Notes: generated by a model from the sequence alone, not told the origin. DNA of 21,279 nt from an uncultured Bacilli bacterium (GCA_944372275.1 CALVYO010000010.1:1-21279); one strand, 5' to 3'; numbered from the stretch's first letter, positions 7,621 to 16,603 are shown. Program-made: numbers and translations.

Positions 7621-9044
7621 TATACTTCCTCCTTTAATTTATTTTCAATAAAATACGCTAATTGATAAATTTTATCTTCTTCAAAATAATTTCCGATAAT
7701 ATGCATACCAACTGGTAGATTATTTTTATATCCAACTGGTAAACTTAAAGCAGGAAGCCCCGCCATATTAACAGGTATCGTTAATAAATCATCATAAAAA
7801 CTTTTCAACGCATCATCTTGTTTCGTACCTAATTTATAAGCCACATCAGTATTAGTAGGTCCAATAATTAAATCATATTTACTTAAGATATTTTTAAAAC
7901 TATCAGTCATTTCTTTTCTTAATTTTAAGGCTTTATAATAATATGTATTAGCATTTTCGCCACTTAAAATATAAGAACCTATCATAATTCTTCTTTTTAC
8001 TTCACTCCCAAAACCAATAGTTCGAGTATTTTTATATAATTCATCAATATTTTTAAAATTGTCAATTTTTAGCCCATACCTAATCCCATCATACCTAGCC
8101 AAATTACTACTTGCTTCACCTAAAGCAATAACTTGATATAAAGGTATAGCATATTCTAAATAATCAATATCTACATAATCAACTTGACAACCTTTTTCTT
8201 TCAATAAATTGATTATATTAGTTACTTTTTCTCGAACTATTTTATCAATTACTTCACTCATATAATAATTTGGAACAGCAATTTTTAAATTATTTATATC
8301 TTGTCCCATTAAAGAAGTATAATCCTTAACTTCTTTGTTTGATGAAGTTAAATCATTTTTATCTTGACCACTTATAACATTCAATAATAAGGCATTTTCA
8401 TAGACATTTCTCGTAATTGGTCCTACTTGATCTAGACTTGAAGCAAATGCAATAACACCATATCTTGAAACTCTCCCATATGTTGGTTTTAACCCGACTA
8501 AACCACAAAAACTAGATGGTTGTCTAATAGATCCACCTGTATCAGTTCCTAAAGAAAATGGCGTAATACCAGCAGCAACACAAGAAGCAGAACCAGAAGA
8601 AGAACCACCTGGTACTACAGTTTTATCAATAGGATTTAAAGTATTACCAAAATAACTAGTTTCACCAGTAGAACCCATCGCAAATTCGTCCATATTAGTT
8701 TTACCTATAATAATCATATTTTTTTCTTTTATTTTAGTAATTACAGTGGCATCGTAAATTGGAATAAAATCTTCTAAGATATGACTTGCTGCTGTCGTTC
8801 TTAAATCTTTAGTTACTATATTATCTTTAATCGCAATTGGTAATCCAAATAAAATATTATCTACTTCTTTTTCTTCTAATTCTAAAGCCTTCTTAATAGC
8901 CTCTTCTTTATTTAAAGTTATAAAACAATTTAAATTAGTTTCTTCGATTCTATTAAATGCTTCATTAACTAAATCAATAGGTTTTATTTCTTTATTTTTT
9001 AATTTTTCATTTATTGTTTTTATATCTAAATCTAAATATCTCAT
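7620..9044 (-). CDS. gatA: Aspartyl/glutamyl-tRNA amidotransferase subunit A (amidase)
   Basis: 474 residues, full length. GatA hydrolyses glutamine and channels the ammonia to GatB. The amidase-signature catalytic triad is intact: Lys in LPIAIKDNI, cis-Ser in PGGSSSGSA and the nucleophilic Ser in GTDTGGSIRQPSS, followed by GLKPTYGRVSRYG. The C-terminus (LPALSLPVGYKNNLPVGMHIIG) is typical. The start at 9044 overlaps the gatC TGA by 4 bases and has AAAGGTGA upstream, so translation is coupled to gatC. Confidence 0.97.
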   Translation of the reverse strand: MRYLDLDIKTINEKLKNKEIKPIDLVNEAFNRIEETNLNCFITLNKEEAIKKALELEEKEVDNILFGLPIAIKDNIVTKDLRTTAASHILEDFIPIYDATVITKIKEKNMIIIGKTNMDEFAMGSTGETSYFGNTLNPIDKTVVPGGSSSGSASCVAAGITPFSLGTDTGGSIRQPSSFCGLVGLKPTYGRVSRYGVIAFASSLDQVGPITRNVYENALLLNVISGQDKNDLTSSNKEVKDYTSLMGQDINNLKIAVPNYYMSEVIDKIVREKVTNIINLLKEKGCQVDYVDIDYLEYAIPLYQVIALGEASSNLARYDGIRYGLKIDNFKNIDELYKNTRTIGFGSEVKRRIMIGSYILSGENANTYYYKALKLRKEMTDSFKNILSKYDLIIGPTNTDVAYKLGTKQDDALKSFYDDLLTIPVNMAGLPALSLPVGYKNNLPVGMHIIGNYFEEDKIYQLAYFIENKLKEEV

Positions 9045-9325
9045 TCTATCACCTTTGGAACTACAATATAATCGCCTTTTACTCTTTTAGCGTTTTTAAA
9101 AGCATCACTTTTACTAATATGATTTTCAATAACATCTAAAGAATAAACATTTCTATTATCACTTGGACTAATCATTATGTCTTCATTTTTAATATCAACT
9201 TTAAGTATTTTATCAATTTCGGTCAAAATATCTGTTAATTGTTTTTGATATTTAATCATTTCATCATCACTAACATTTAATTTAGCTAAAGATGCAATAT
9301 GTCTTACTTTTTCTTCATCTATCAT
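9041..9325 (-). CDS. gatC: Aspartyl/glutamyl-tRNA amidotransferase subunit C
   Basis: 94 residues, the normal GatC length. It opens IDEEKVRHIASLAKLNVSDDEM, the characteristic N-terminal helix, and carries a mid-protein acidic segment with VDIKNED leading to a conserved basic tail. GatC stabilises the GatA-GatB complex by wrapping around GatA. The ATG at 9325 has GGAGG seven bases upstream and is two bases from the end of camS, fixing the order camS-gatC-gatA-gatB, as in many Bacilli. Confidence 0.93.
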   Translation of the reverse strand: MIDEEKVRHIASLAKLNVSDDEMIKYQKQLTDILTEIDKILKVDIKNEDIMISPSDNRNVYSLDVIENHISKSDAFKNAKRVKGDYIVVPKVIE

Positions 9326-9327
9326 AT

Positions 9328-10293
9328 TTAATCCTCCAATATATATGTTTCTATTTTTGTTGCATTTCTATTTTTAGTTATAAATGCCTTAGTTATATTA
9401 TTACTTTTAAAATAAACTTTAATATCAATATTATTAAAATTATTTAAATTAGTCGTTAAAATTCTACTGATATCTAATATTTCAGATTGTTTAAAATAAC
9501 TTTTATTTAAAGTAATACTTACTTCATTTAAAATTTTATTTTGATATAATCCATAAGCATTCATATATAAATTATAATCACTTAAACTGTTTTTAATAGC
9601 TAAAATCGTATTATAAGTTTTATTATCAATTTTACTTACATAATTACTTTCTAATAATTGATAATTATAATTAACATTATTCATTTTAATTTTATCATTA
9701 TTAGTATAACCTAAATATTTAAAATTACCTTTATAATCATCTTCTAGAAAGATACCTATAACAACGTCAATTTTTTTTAATTCATCTTTACTTCTTATAA
9801 AATCAAGTAAATCTTCTACTTTATTTAATGCGTAATCTAAAACTATTTCTTCATCGATTATTTTATAATTATTGTCACAATATTGTTTATTATTAACAAT
9901 AATAGCTAAAGATATTCCTTTTAATGTATTGTTATTAGTTAGATAGTTTTGTTCGTATATTGATGTAATATAATTAGGTTTTATTTTTACATCATCAACT
10001 TCAATTTCTTCCGTTTCATTAAATTGATTAACTAAATTTTTAATTTCTTCACTAGTTAAATATTGTCCTTCTTGATAAAATGAATTATTAGTTTTAAAAT
10101 ATTCAGTTGATAATCTCATCAACATCGATTCAACTTCTTCTTTATCGTAATTAGTAATACTATAACTACCTATACTTTCTTTATATGGTGTAGCGACTTG
10201 ATAATATGAATTATCATAATTAATTTCAATTATTTCTTCTTTTTTACCACAACCAACTAACAATATTAACAAAATCAAAAATAACTTTTTCAT
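9328..10293 (-). CDS. camS: CamS-family lipoprotein (sex pheromone precursor-like)
   Basis: About 321 residues. The N-terminus MKKLFLILLILLVGCGKK is a lipoprotein signal peptide with lipobox LVGC, so the mature protein is attached to the outer face of the membrane through Cys. The body matches the CamS family in layout (YYQVATPYKES...GSYSI near the start, long alpha/beta body with YLTSEEIKNLV). In some Gram-positives the processed signal peptide acts as a pheromone; the role of the lipoprotein is unclear. Position directly upstream of gatCAB is conserved in Bacilli and supports the call. I chose the ATG at 10293 so that the signal peptide starts at MKK; upstream in-frame GTG (10302) and ATG (10299) are possible. 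The promoter -10 is so close that the mRNA leader would be about ten bases or fewer. Confidence 0.8.
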   Translation of the reverse strand: MKKLFLILLILLVGCGKKEEIIEINYDNSYYQVATPYKESIGSYSITNYDKEEVESMLMRLSTEYFKTNNSFYQEGQYLTSEEIKNLVNQFNETEEIEVDDVKIKPNYITSIYEQNYLTNNNTLKGISLAIIVNNKQYCDNNYKIIDEEIVLDYALNKVEDLLDFIRSKDELKKIDVVIGIFLEDDYKGNFKYLGYTNNDKIKMNNVNYNYQLLESNYVSKIDNKTYNTILAIKNSLSDYNLYMNAYGLYQNKILNEVSITLNKSYFKQSEILDISRILTTNLNNFNNIDIKVYFKSNNITKAFITKNRNATKIETYILED

Positions 10294-10308
10294 ACACATC
10301 ACTAATTA

Positions 10309-10318
10309 ATTATATCAT
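10309..10318 (-). promoter_or_regulatory. Extended -10 promoter of camS-gatCAB
   Basis: TGATATAAT is an extended -10; no good -35 is seen 16-18 bases upstream, as is common for extended -10 promoters. Expected transcription start is near 10302, only ~10 bases before the preferred ATG, so the camS message would be nearly leaderless. Confidence 0.65.
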
Positions 10319-10334
10319 ATTTTACAAAAACTTA

Positions 10335-10363
10335 TTGCATTTTTTAATTAAATATGATATTAT
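10335..10363 (+). promoter_or_regulatory. Plus-strand promoter of candidate small RNA
   Basis: TTGCAT, 17-base spacer, TATTAT with an upstream TGA (extended -10). It faces away from camS and points into the 15-bp inverted repeat at 10367-10460. Confidence 0.65.
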
Positions 10364-10366
10364 TTA

Positions 10367-10503
10367 ATTGTATAAGATTTATTCCTATCTTTAACGTTTG
10401 TAAAATAATTCAATTAAAGTATTTTTGTGTTTTTTATATATTTTCTAAATCTTATACAATATAAAAACTAATCAATATTGGTGTAGCGTTGATTAGTTTT
10501 TTT
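10367..10503 (+). ncRNA. Candidate structured small RNA (~135 nt), family unknown
   Basis: Just after a plus-strand promoter, positions 10367-10381 (starting ATTGTATAAG) are perfectly complementary over 15 bases to 10446-10460. The 64-base interior contains a further CTTTAA/TTAAAG pairing, giving a long hairpin with internal loops. It is followed by an intrinsic terminator (10463-10503) with a seven-T run on the plus strand. There is no plausible ORF inside. The overall shape (one long bulged hairpin plus terminator) recalls 6S RNA, but I see no diagnostic sequence and do not assign it. An alternative is a convergent terminator/leader structure acting on the minus strand. Confidence 0.5.
10463..10503. 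terminator. Bidirectional terminator (recX / candidate small RNA)
   Basis: Arms AAAAACTAATCAA and TTGATTAGTTTTT form a 13-bp stem with a 13-base loop. On the plus strand a run of seven T ends the candidate RNA; on the minus strand the T run is within the stem. The recX stop codon is inside the right arm. Confidence 0.75.
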
Positions 10504-11242
10504 GTATACTATCGATTTCTTCTTTGGTAAATCCTTTATTGTATAATTTTGTATTTATTTTATATTCTAGTTCTTTACCAGAATATTTTTTATTTAATTG
10601 TTTATATAATTTATCATATTCTTTATTAATCGAATTATCACTTTTTATATCCAAATTATCGTATATTTCGATTATCTTATATTTATCATAACCTAAATTA
10701 ATTAATTCATTAACAACTTTATATTTTAATTTATATCCTGTATATTTACTATTTTTTACTTTTTTATTAATTAATTTAATTATTTTTTTATCGATTAATT
10801 CATCATCAACTTTAGATAATTCTTCTAAAATTATATTTAAATCAATATTATGTTTTAATAAATCATTTTTAATTTTATCGATACCTTCATTTGATAAATT
10901 AATCTTATCTGAAATATATGCTTTAGCGAACAATTTATCATTTATTAAATTAATACTTTTTAATTTATCAATTATTTTATCCTTATCGACATCATACTTA
11001 TCTAAAAATTCATTAATTTCTTTTTCACTTCTTATTTTTTTAGAGATTAAATTTAAAACTTTATTATATACTTCATAATAAGCATTATCTTTAATTATTT
11101 TATTTAATAATGTATCATCGATATTTTTATGATAAAGTAAATTATAATTAATAATAACATCATCAAATGTTTTTATTTCGGTACCATCTTCTAAAATAAT
11201 TTTATATTTTTTACCTGTTTTTTTTATTTTATCAATCTTCAA
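10493..11242 (-). CDS. recX: RecX-family regulator of RecA
   Basis: 249 residues, predominantly helical and very Lys/Ile/Asn-rich. RecX proteins bind inside the RecA filament groove and modulate recombination. The diagnostic repeat is visible: LISKKIRSEKEINEFLDKY...IIDKLKSINLINDKLFAKAYISDK, followed by two weaker copies of the three-helix unit. The TTG start at 11242 is supported by AGAGG nine bases upstream, and the gene overlaps the nitroreductase end by 11 bases. It is last in the comN-rel-dtd operon; recA is not in the window. Confidence 0.85.
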   Translation of the reverse strand: MKIDKIKKTGKKYKIILEDGTEIKTFDDVIINYNLLYHKNIDDTLLNKIIKDNAYYEVYNKVLNLISKKIRSEKEINEFLDKYDVDKDKIIDKLKSINLINDKLFAKAYISDKINLSNEGIDKIKNDLLKHNIDLNIILEELSKVDDELIDKKIIKLINKKVKNSKYTGYKLKYKVVNELINLGYDKYKIIEIYDNLDIKSDNSINKEYDKLYKQLNKKYSGKELEYKINTKLYNKGFTKEEIDSIQKN

Positions 11243-11729
11243 TTATTAAAACCTCTTCTAAATTTAATCTTGGTCGTTCAATTGGATTTTCATTTTTTAT
11301 TCCAATAGCTAAAGCAGAAACTAATTCATAATCGACATTAACTAATTCTTTTACATAATCTTCAATTTTTTTTATATAACCAATCCATAAAGTACCTAAG
11401 CCAATGCTCTCTGCTTCTAATATCATATTTTCCATACAAGCACCGATTGCTAAATGATTAAAATATTCATCATCTTTATTATATATTAATATTAAATAAG
11501 GTACTGTTTTAATAACTTCGGCTGTCTTATTAGGGCCATATAATTCAACCATTTTATTACTTATTTTATTTTTAATTGCTTCATTTACTATAACAAAACG
11601 CCAAGGTTGATTATTTTTAGCAGATGGAGCTTTTATTCCTGATTTTAAAATGTCTAATATTGTTTCTTTAGAAATGTTTTCTTTTTTATAATTTCTTATA
11701 CTTCTTCTATTTTGAATTTCTTTTAACAT
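11232..11729 (-). CDS. Nitroreductase-family FMN oxidoreductase
   Basis: 165 residues, a compact member of the NAD(P)H:FMN nitroreductase superfamily. FMN-contact motifs are present: RRSIRNYK at the N-terminus (phosphate-binding Arg), APSAKNNQPWRFV, and GLGTLWIG near residue 115. The usual C-terminal basic FMN motif is shortened to ENPIERPRLNLEE. The physiological substrate cannot be inferred. The ATG at 11729 has GAGGTG at good spacing; the gene overlaps the transporter upstream by 23 bases and recX downstream by 11, consistent with one polycistronic message. Confidence 0.85.
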   Translation of the reverse strand: MLKEIQNRRSIRNYKKENISKETILDILKSGIKAPSAKNNQPWRFVIVNEAIKNKISNKMVELYGPNKTAEVIKTVPYLILIYNKDDEYFNHLAIGACMENMILEAESIGLGTLWIGYIKKIEDYVKELVNVDYELVSALAIGIKNENPIERPRLNLEEVLIIED

Positions 11730-12753
11730 TTATTTCACCTCGAAAATATTTAATTGTTGTAATAATTATTATTGAAAGTGGCAAAGAGATAACGATACCA
11801 ATAAATCCTAATAATATACCACCACCAAAGACTGCTGCAATTACGATTATTGGATGAACTTGATTACTTTTACCATATACTAAAGGATTTAAAACATATG
11901 AATCGATTAATGAAGATATTAAAGTCACAATTATAACAGTAATACCTAAAGAAGTACTTAAAGCAAAACCAGTTAATACACCAATTACTTGAACTAATAT
12001 TCCACCAAAATAAGGAATAAAATTACCTAATCCTGATAAGAAACCTAATAATAAAGCATTAGGATGACCAATTATATAATAAATTAAAGTGTACTCAAAG
12101 AAACTAATACAAACAAGAATTAAAAAGCCTTTAATATAATTTTTTATTTCGTGATCTAATAAAGCAACATAATTATATACTTTAGTAGACTTATGAGATA
12201 AATATTTTTTTATTCCTTCTCTTATTTTATCCATATCTAATAGAAAATAAATTCCTGAAGCAAAAGCAATAAAGACATTTGTTATAACACTTATCGAAGC
12301 ATTTATAGTTTTAACTGCACCATCAGATACATATTTACCAACATTACTAATTATTTCATTAAATGTTGTAAATAAAGTATCCCCTAAACTACCTAAATCA
12401 ATATTAAAATTAGTTGTTACATCTTTAATAAAAATAATTAATGAATCAATTAAACTTACTATTTGAGTTGATAAAAGTGGAATTAATAAAGTTATTAAAG
12501 TAGCTATTATACCAATTAAAATTGCTATTATTATCCCGACTCCTAAACCTTTTGGTATTTTTTTACTTTCTAAAAACTCTAATAAAGGATATAAAGCATA
12601 AGCAATAACAAACCCAGCAAATAAAGGTAATATTATTTTTAATATTTTATTTAAGATGCCCATCCATAATGGATTAGCCTGATAAATAAAAAAACAGATT
12701 ACTGCTATTAGAGCAATATTAATTAATTTAAAATCTAATTTATTTTTTATCAT
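11707..12753 (-). CDS. AI-2E family (PerM/YdiK-type) membrane transporter
   Basis: 348 residues with about seven to eight hydrophobic helices. Family landmarks are the N-terminal pair of helices (LPLFAGFVIAYALYPLLEFLE), the long soluble segment after helix 3, and the C-terminal GLGNFIPYFGGILVQVIGVLTGF and VYGKSNQVHPIIVIAAVFGG blocks. Members have been implicated in autoinducer-2 export or ion/antiport functions; the substrate here is unknown. The start overlaps the dtd stop by 4 bases (ATGA), so translation is coupled. Confidence 0.88.
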   Translation of the reverse strand: MIKNKLDFKLINIALIAVICFFIYQANPLWMGILNKILKIILPLFAGFVIAYALYPLLEFLESKKIPKGLGVGIIIAILIGIIATLITLLIPLLSTQIVSLIDSLIIFIKDVTTNFNIDLGSLGDTLFTTFNEIISNVGKYVSDGAVKTINASISVITNVFIAFASGIYFLLDMDKIREGIKKYLSHKSTKVYNYVALLDHEIKNYIKGFLILVCISFFEYTLIYYIIGHPNALLLGFLSGLGNFIPYFGGILVQVIGVLTGFALSTSLGITVIIVTLISSLIDSYVLNPLVYGKSNQVHPIIVIAAVFGGGILLGFIGIVISLPLSIIIITTIKYFRGEINVKRNSK

Positions 12754-13196
12754 AAATCCTCACTTTCTAAAATAATTGTTACAGGTCCATCATTGGTTAT
12801 TTCCACTAACATATCTGCTTGAAAAATACCAGTTTCTACATTAACATTATATTTTTTTATCTCTTCATTAAATAATTCATATAATTTTTTAGCATCGTCT
12901 GCTTTCATTGAATTAATATAACTAGGACGATTACCTTTTTTACAATCTGCATATAAAGTAAATTGTGATATTGACAAAATAGAACCATTTACATCTAAAA
13001 TTGATTTATTCATAATATGATTTTCATCATCAAAAATTCTTAAATTAACTAATTTTTTAGTTAATTTTTGTATTTGTTCTATCGTATCATTATTTTTAAA
13101 ACCAACTAAAACAACTAATCCATTATCTATTTTACCTACCACTTTATCATCTACTATTACTTTTGAACACTTACTTCTTTGAACCACTAATTTCAT
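12750..13196 (-). CDS. dtd: D-aminoacyl-tRNA deacylase
   Basis: 148 residues, full length. Dtd hydrolyses D-amino acids (and mischarged glycine) from tRNA, protecting translation. It starts MKLVVQRSKCSKV, has the catalytic/chirality-proofreading motif SQFTLYAD near residue 80 and the second motif NDGPVTIILES near the C-terminus (the cross-subunit Gly-Pro motif), so both halves of the active site are intact. ATGA overlap with rel upstream. The rel-dtd pairing is widely conserved in Bacillota. Confidence 0.95.
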   Translation of the reverse strand: MKLVVQRSKCSKVIVDDKVVGKIDNGLVVLVGFKNNDTIEQIQKLTKKLVNLRIFDDENHIMNKSILDVNGSILSISQFTLYADCKKGNRPSYINSMKADDAKKLYELFNEEIKKYNVNVETGIFQADMLVEITNDGPVTIILESEDL

Positions 13197-15331
13197 TTTA
13201 TCAACCTTTCTACAGACAAAACATTGGGTATCATGTTTAAATCATTCATATATTTTGTTAATCTTTCTTTATTTTCTACTAAAACAGTTATCTGATATAT
13301 ATAATCATTACCACTTGATAATGATTTAATACTTTCAATTGTTATATCTGTATTAGATGTTTTAGCAACTATATTCATTAATATATTATTATCTAAAGAT
13401 TTAATTAATAAACTAGTTGGATATTTTTTATTAGTATCATTCCATTTTACTTCAATTAATCTTTCATTTAATTCGCTAACGTTAGGGCAAACCATTCGAT
13501 GAACTGTTATTCCATTACCTTTAGTTATGTATCCCACTATTCTATCACCTTTAATTGGTTTACAGCATGATGCTATATTTACTTTAATATCATCGATTCC
13601 TTCAACCTTAATATCATTTTTTATATTAGGTAAAATTACTTCTTTATCTTTTGTCTTATTTAATATTATTTCTTCTTTAGTAATATTATCATCAGTAATA
13701 ATATTTACTACTTGAATAGGAGTATATTTATTGTTACCAATATTAATATATAATTCATTAATATCAGCACATTTTAATTCATCTAATATTTTATCGATGT
13801 TTTCCATAAATACTGCATTAGATAATTTTCTTTTTCTTAATTCTTTATTTAGTAAATCCTCACCTTTATTGTAATTATCTTCTTTAGTAGTTTTATTAAA
13901 AAATGCTTTAATTTTATTTTTTGCTTGCGATGTTTTAACAAAATTTAACCATTCCTGACTAGGAGTTGAACTTTTATTGGTATTTATTTTAACGATATCA
14001 TTATCCTTTAATTTGTAATCTAAAGGTACGATATTATTATTTACAATTGCTCCTATTGTTGTATCACCTACTTTAGAATGGACACGATACGCAAAGTCAA
14101 TTGGCGTTGAACCATTTGGTAATTCAATTACATCACCCATTGGCGTAAAAACATAAATTGTATCTTTTAATACGTCTTCTTTAACCGAATCGACAAATTT
14201 ATCTTCACTTTCTTCATTTTTTAATTCCATAATAACTCTAAAGAATTGTAATTTTTGTTCCATCTCACTTTGCATATTTGATTTACCTTCTTTATATGAC
14301 CAGTGAGATGCGATACCACATTCAGCTACCTTATCCATTTCATAAGTTCTTATTTGAATTTCAAATAATTGACCATCTATTCCAAACACCGTTGTATGTA
14401 ATGATTGGTACATATTAGTTTTAGGCATAGCGATGTAATCTTTAAATCTTTTAGGAATTGGTCTAAATTTCGAATGAATTAATCCTAAAGTTTGATAACA
14501 CTCTGCTTCTGTGTCAACAAAAACTCTTAAAGCTAATAAATCATATATTTCATTAAATGATTTACCTTTATCTAATTTTTTATAAATACTATAAATACTT
14601 TTACTTCTTCCTTTTATTTCATGTTTGATATTGTGTTCATTCAACAATTTTGAAACACTTTCAATCATTTCAACAACATAATTATCTCTCTCTACTTTAG
14701 TTTTATTTAACTTTTCTACAATTTGGTAATAAGCATCTGGTTTTAAATATCTTAAAGATAGATCTTCTAATTCTGATTTAATACTATTAATACCTAATCT
14801 ATGTGCAATTGGCGTAAATATATCTAAAGTTTCCTTAGCGTTAGCCTTTTGTCTTTTTTCTGATAAAGCCCATAATGTCCGCATATTGTGAAGTCTATCG
14901 GCTAATTTTAAAATAATAACTCTTACATCTTCAGTCATTCCAACTAATATTTTTCTTTGATTTGCAATTAAAGCTTCTGTATCACCATTAAAATTTAATT
15001 TATTTATTTTAGTTATACTTTCAACTAATTTTGCAACTTCAACACCAAATAAATTTTCAATTTCTTCATAAGAAACTTCACAATCTTCAATGGTATCATG
15101 AAGAAGTGCTGCTTCAATAGTTTTACTATCAGCATGAATGCCTGCTAAAATAAAAGCAACATTTAAAGGATGGATTATATAATCTTCTCCACTATTTCTC
15201 TTTTGACCATTATGTTTTATATTAGCAAATTCAAAAGCTTTTTTTATTTCATTTAATTCTTCTTCATTTTTTATATATTTTTTTAATTTTTCTTCTAACT
15301 GTATATATTTACTTATTTTAATTACCTTCAT
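13193..15331 (-). CDS. rel: Bifunctional (p)ppGpp synthetase/hydrolase Rel
   Basis: 712 residues, typical length. It makes and degrades the stringent-response alarmone on stalled ribosomes. The N-terminal HD hydrolase is intact: His54 in YIIHPLN, LLHDTIEDC (His78-Asp79) and LKLADRLHN (Asp145). The synthetase follows: GRSKSIYSIYKKL (from 241), YDLLALRVF (Asp264), RFKDYIAMPKTNMYQSLHTTV (RFKD 295-298). The RxKD rather than ExDD loop marks a bifunctional Rel/SpoT enzyme rather than RelA. A TGS domain (TIYVFTPMGDVIELPNGSTPIDFAY), the helical and zinc-finger region with CCKPIKGDRIVGY, and a C-terminal ACT domain complete it. The ATG at 15331 is 4 bases after the comN stop. Upstream genes in the same transcript are comN and the damaged rhuM. 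Confidence 0.96.
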   Translation of the reverse strand: MKVIKISKYIQLEEKLKKYIKNEEELNEIKKAFEFANIKHNGQKRNSGEDYIIHPLNVAFILAGIHADSKTIEAALLHDTIEDCEVSYEEIENLFGVEVAKLVESITKINKLNFNGDTEALIANQRKILVGMTEDVRVIILKLADRLHNMRTLWALSEKRQKANAKETLDIFTPIAHRLGINSIKSELEDLSLRYLKPDAYYQIVEKLNKTKVERDNYVVEMIESVSKLLNEHNIKHEIKGRSKSIYSIYKKLDKGKSFNEIYDLLALRVFVDTEAECYQTLGLIHSKFRPIPKRFKDYIAMPKTNMYQSLHTTVFGIDGQLFEIQIRTYEMDKVAECGIASHWSYKEGKSNMQSEMEQKLQFFRVIMELKNEESEDKFVDSVKEDVLKDTIYVFTPMGDVIELPNGSTPIDFAYRVHSKVGDTTIGAIVNNNIVPLDYKLKDNDIVKINTNKSSTPSQEWLNFVKTSQAKNKIKAFFNKTTKEDNYNKGEDLLNKELRKRKLSNAVFMENIDKILDELKCADINELYINIGNNKYTPIQVVNIITDDNITKEEIILNKTKDKEVILPNIKNDIKVEGIDDIKVNIASCCKPIKGDRIVGYITKGNGITVHRMVCPNVSELNERLIEVKWNDTNKKYPTSLLIKSLDNNILMNIVAKTSNTDITIESIKSLSSGNDYIYQITVLVENKERLTKYMNDLNMIPNVLSVERLIK

Positions 15332-15335
15332 TTTA

Positions 15336-15611
15336 TCACTCTTCTTTAAAATAAATTTCTCTTTTTCTTAAATTTAATTTACTTTTTAAATAATCATCAA
15401 TTAATAAATCATCGACATTCAAAACATCACTAACCATTTCGTATAATGATAAATCTTTTGCCTTTTTCCATTTAATCTCTTTTAAATAATTCCATATATC
15501 TTCTATTTCAATATATTTATAACCACTTCGATGCATTTCTCCTTTTTTAGTCATCAAAGCAGGTTTTAATCTATTATATAATTCTTCTAAACTATTAAAT
15601 TCTATTTCCAT
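15336..15611 (-). CDS. comN: ComN-like post-transcriptional regulator
   Basis: 91 residues. It resembles the small Bacilli family named for B. subtilis ComN, which acts post-transcriptionally on comE mRNA: LEELYNRLKPALMTKKGEMHRSGYKYIEIEDIWNYL... with the typical 'KPAL..K..E' and 'Y..I...DIW.YL' pattern and a second helix pair (LSLYEMVSDVLN). The ATG at 15611 has AAGGA 10 bases upstream. In B. subtilis, from memory, comN lies near spoVB, rel and dtd, so the position between rel and a SpoVB-like gene fits, with the accessory island wedged in between. It is 16 bases downstream of the rhuM 3' end and now co-directional with it. Confidence 0.75.
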   Translation of the reverse strand: MEIEFNSLEELYNRLKPALMTKKGEMHRSGYKYIEIEDIWNYLKEIKWKKAKDLSLYEMVSDVLNVDDLLIDDYLKSKLNLRKREIYFKEE

Positions 15612-15627
15612 TTTACTTCATTCCTTT

Positions 15628-15924
15628 TTAAATATTTTCATCTATTTTTTTTAAATCTATTTTCATCAATCTTAAATAATCTTTTTCTGCTTGTGTCAAA
15701 TGATTTTTCATATATTTATCATATTCTTCATGGGCTTTCTTTAAGGCCATTTTATGAGAAACAAAACCATTTGTTTTTAAAATATCATTATGAGTCATCT
15801 TTAAAAAACTATCTAACTCATTAATCCAATCTTTCATTGTCATTGCTTTTTTCTTTAAGGCATTAATTTCCGCAACATCGAGATACGCCGAAACTAGTCT
15901 ATTTAAAATATTTAATTCTTCCAA
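15628..15924 (-). pseudogene. rhuM: RhuM C-terminal part, separated by a frameshift
   Basis: The frame from 15924 to 15628 continues the RhuM family C-terminus: NILNRLVSAYLDVAEINAL, MTMKDWINELDSFLKM, THNDILKTNGFVSHKMALKKA and a final helical segment. Reading through the junction without one A of the nine-A run gives TEIAKNYLSLEELNILNRL, the usual family linker. The apparent TTG start at 15924 has no ribosome site, so independent translation is unlikely. The last residues (ENI then TAA) use bases that look like the comN leader, hinting that the gene's 3' end was fused to that leader on insertion. Confidence 0.8.
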
Positions 15925-15937
15925 AGATAAATAATTT

Positions 15938-16603
15938 TTAGCAATTTCTGTTTTTTTTTGTTGGTATAGTACCTTTAAAATTAGTTAACACAATATTTTC
16001 TTTTTTTGAATCAACCCGATTATAAACTATTTCAGCTGCAGTATTATTAGATACTGCATAATGCATTTTATTTTGTATAGTTTTAAAAAAATTTAATGTT
16101 ATTTTTTCATCTGGATTATAATCTATAGAAGTAGCATATATATCCAATATTTTTCTCCAAAAAACTTTTTCACTAGACCTTATATCCCTTATTTTTTCTA
16201 ATAATTCTTCAAAATAAGGATCTCTGCCATTATTTTTGAAACGTTCAACATTTATGTTATAACCTTTTTTTAAATATTCTTTTAATAATTCGTTTGCCCA
16301 TATTCTAAATTCAGTACCACGGTTTGATTTAACACGAAAACCAATGGCAATTATCATATCTAAATTATAAAAATTAGTTGGTTTTGTAGAAAATTCGGAA
16401 ATACCGAATTTTCTCATAGTATTTTTTATTTCTAGTTCATTTTCAGCATAAATATTTTTTATATGTTCATTTATCGTTGACTTAGACTTATTATATAATT
16501 TACTAATTTGTTCTTGATTCATCCAAACGTCTTCTTCTTGCAAAAAAACTTTAACATTTATATCATTATTATCTTTATAAATTACAAATGAACTATCTTC
16601 CAT
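15938..16603 (-). pseudogene. rhuM: RhuM-family protein, N-terminal part (frameshifted)
   Basis: 221 residues ending in an out-of-frame tail (KKNRNC). The ATG at 16603 has AGGAG 11 bases upstream. The N-terminus has the RhuM hallmark: FLQEEDVWMNQEQISKLYNKSKSTINEHIKNIY (a helix-turn-helix-like segment), NTMRKFGISEF, then FYNLDMIIAIGFRVKSNRGTEFRIWANELLKEYLKKGYNIN, which is strongly diagnostic. The intact family is ~330 residues; this frame plus the one at 15628-15924 gives ~325. The break falls at the A9 run 15951-15959 (coding strand). RhuM proteins are named from a Salmonella pathogenicity-island gene, occur on genomic islands and near Fic or restriction genes, and have no settled biochemical function. 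It could be a real frameshift, a slippage-corrected gene, or a sequencing error. Confidence 0.85.

Noticed and set aside
10303..10492. T-box or other riboswitch controlling camS-gatCAB
   Set aside because: No T-box core motif is seen, and the camS -10 lies only ~10 bases before the start codon, leaving no leader for a riboswitch.
13527..13715. 62-codon plus-strand frame inside rel
   Set aside because: Antisense shadow of a strongly conserved gene; no ribosome site or recognisable product.
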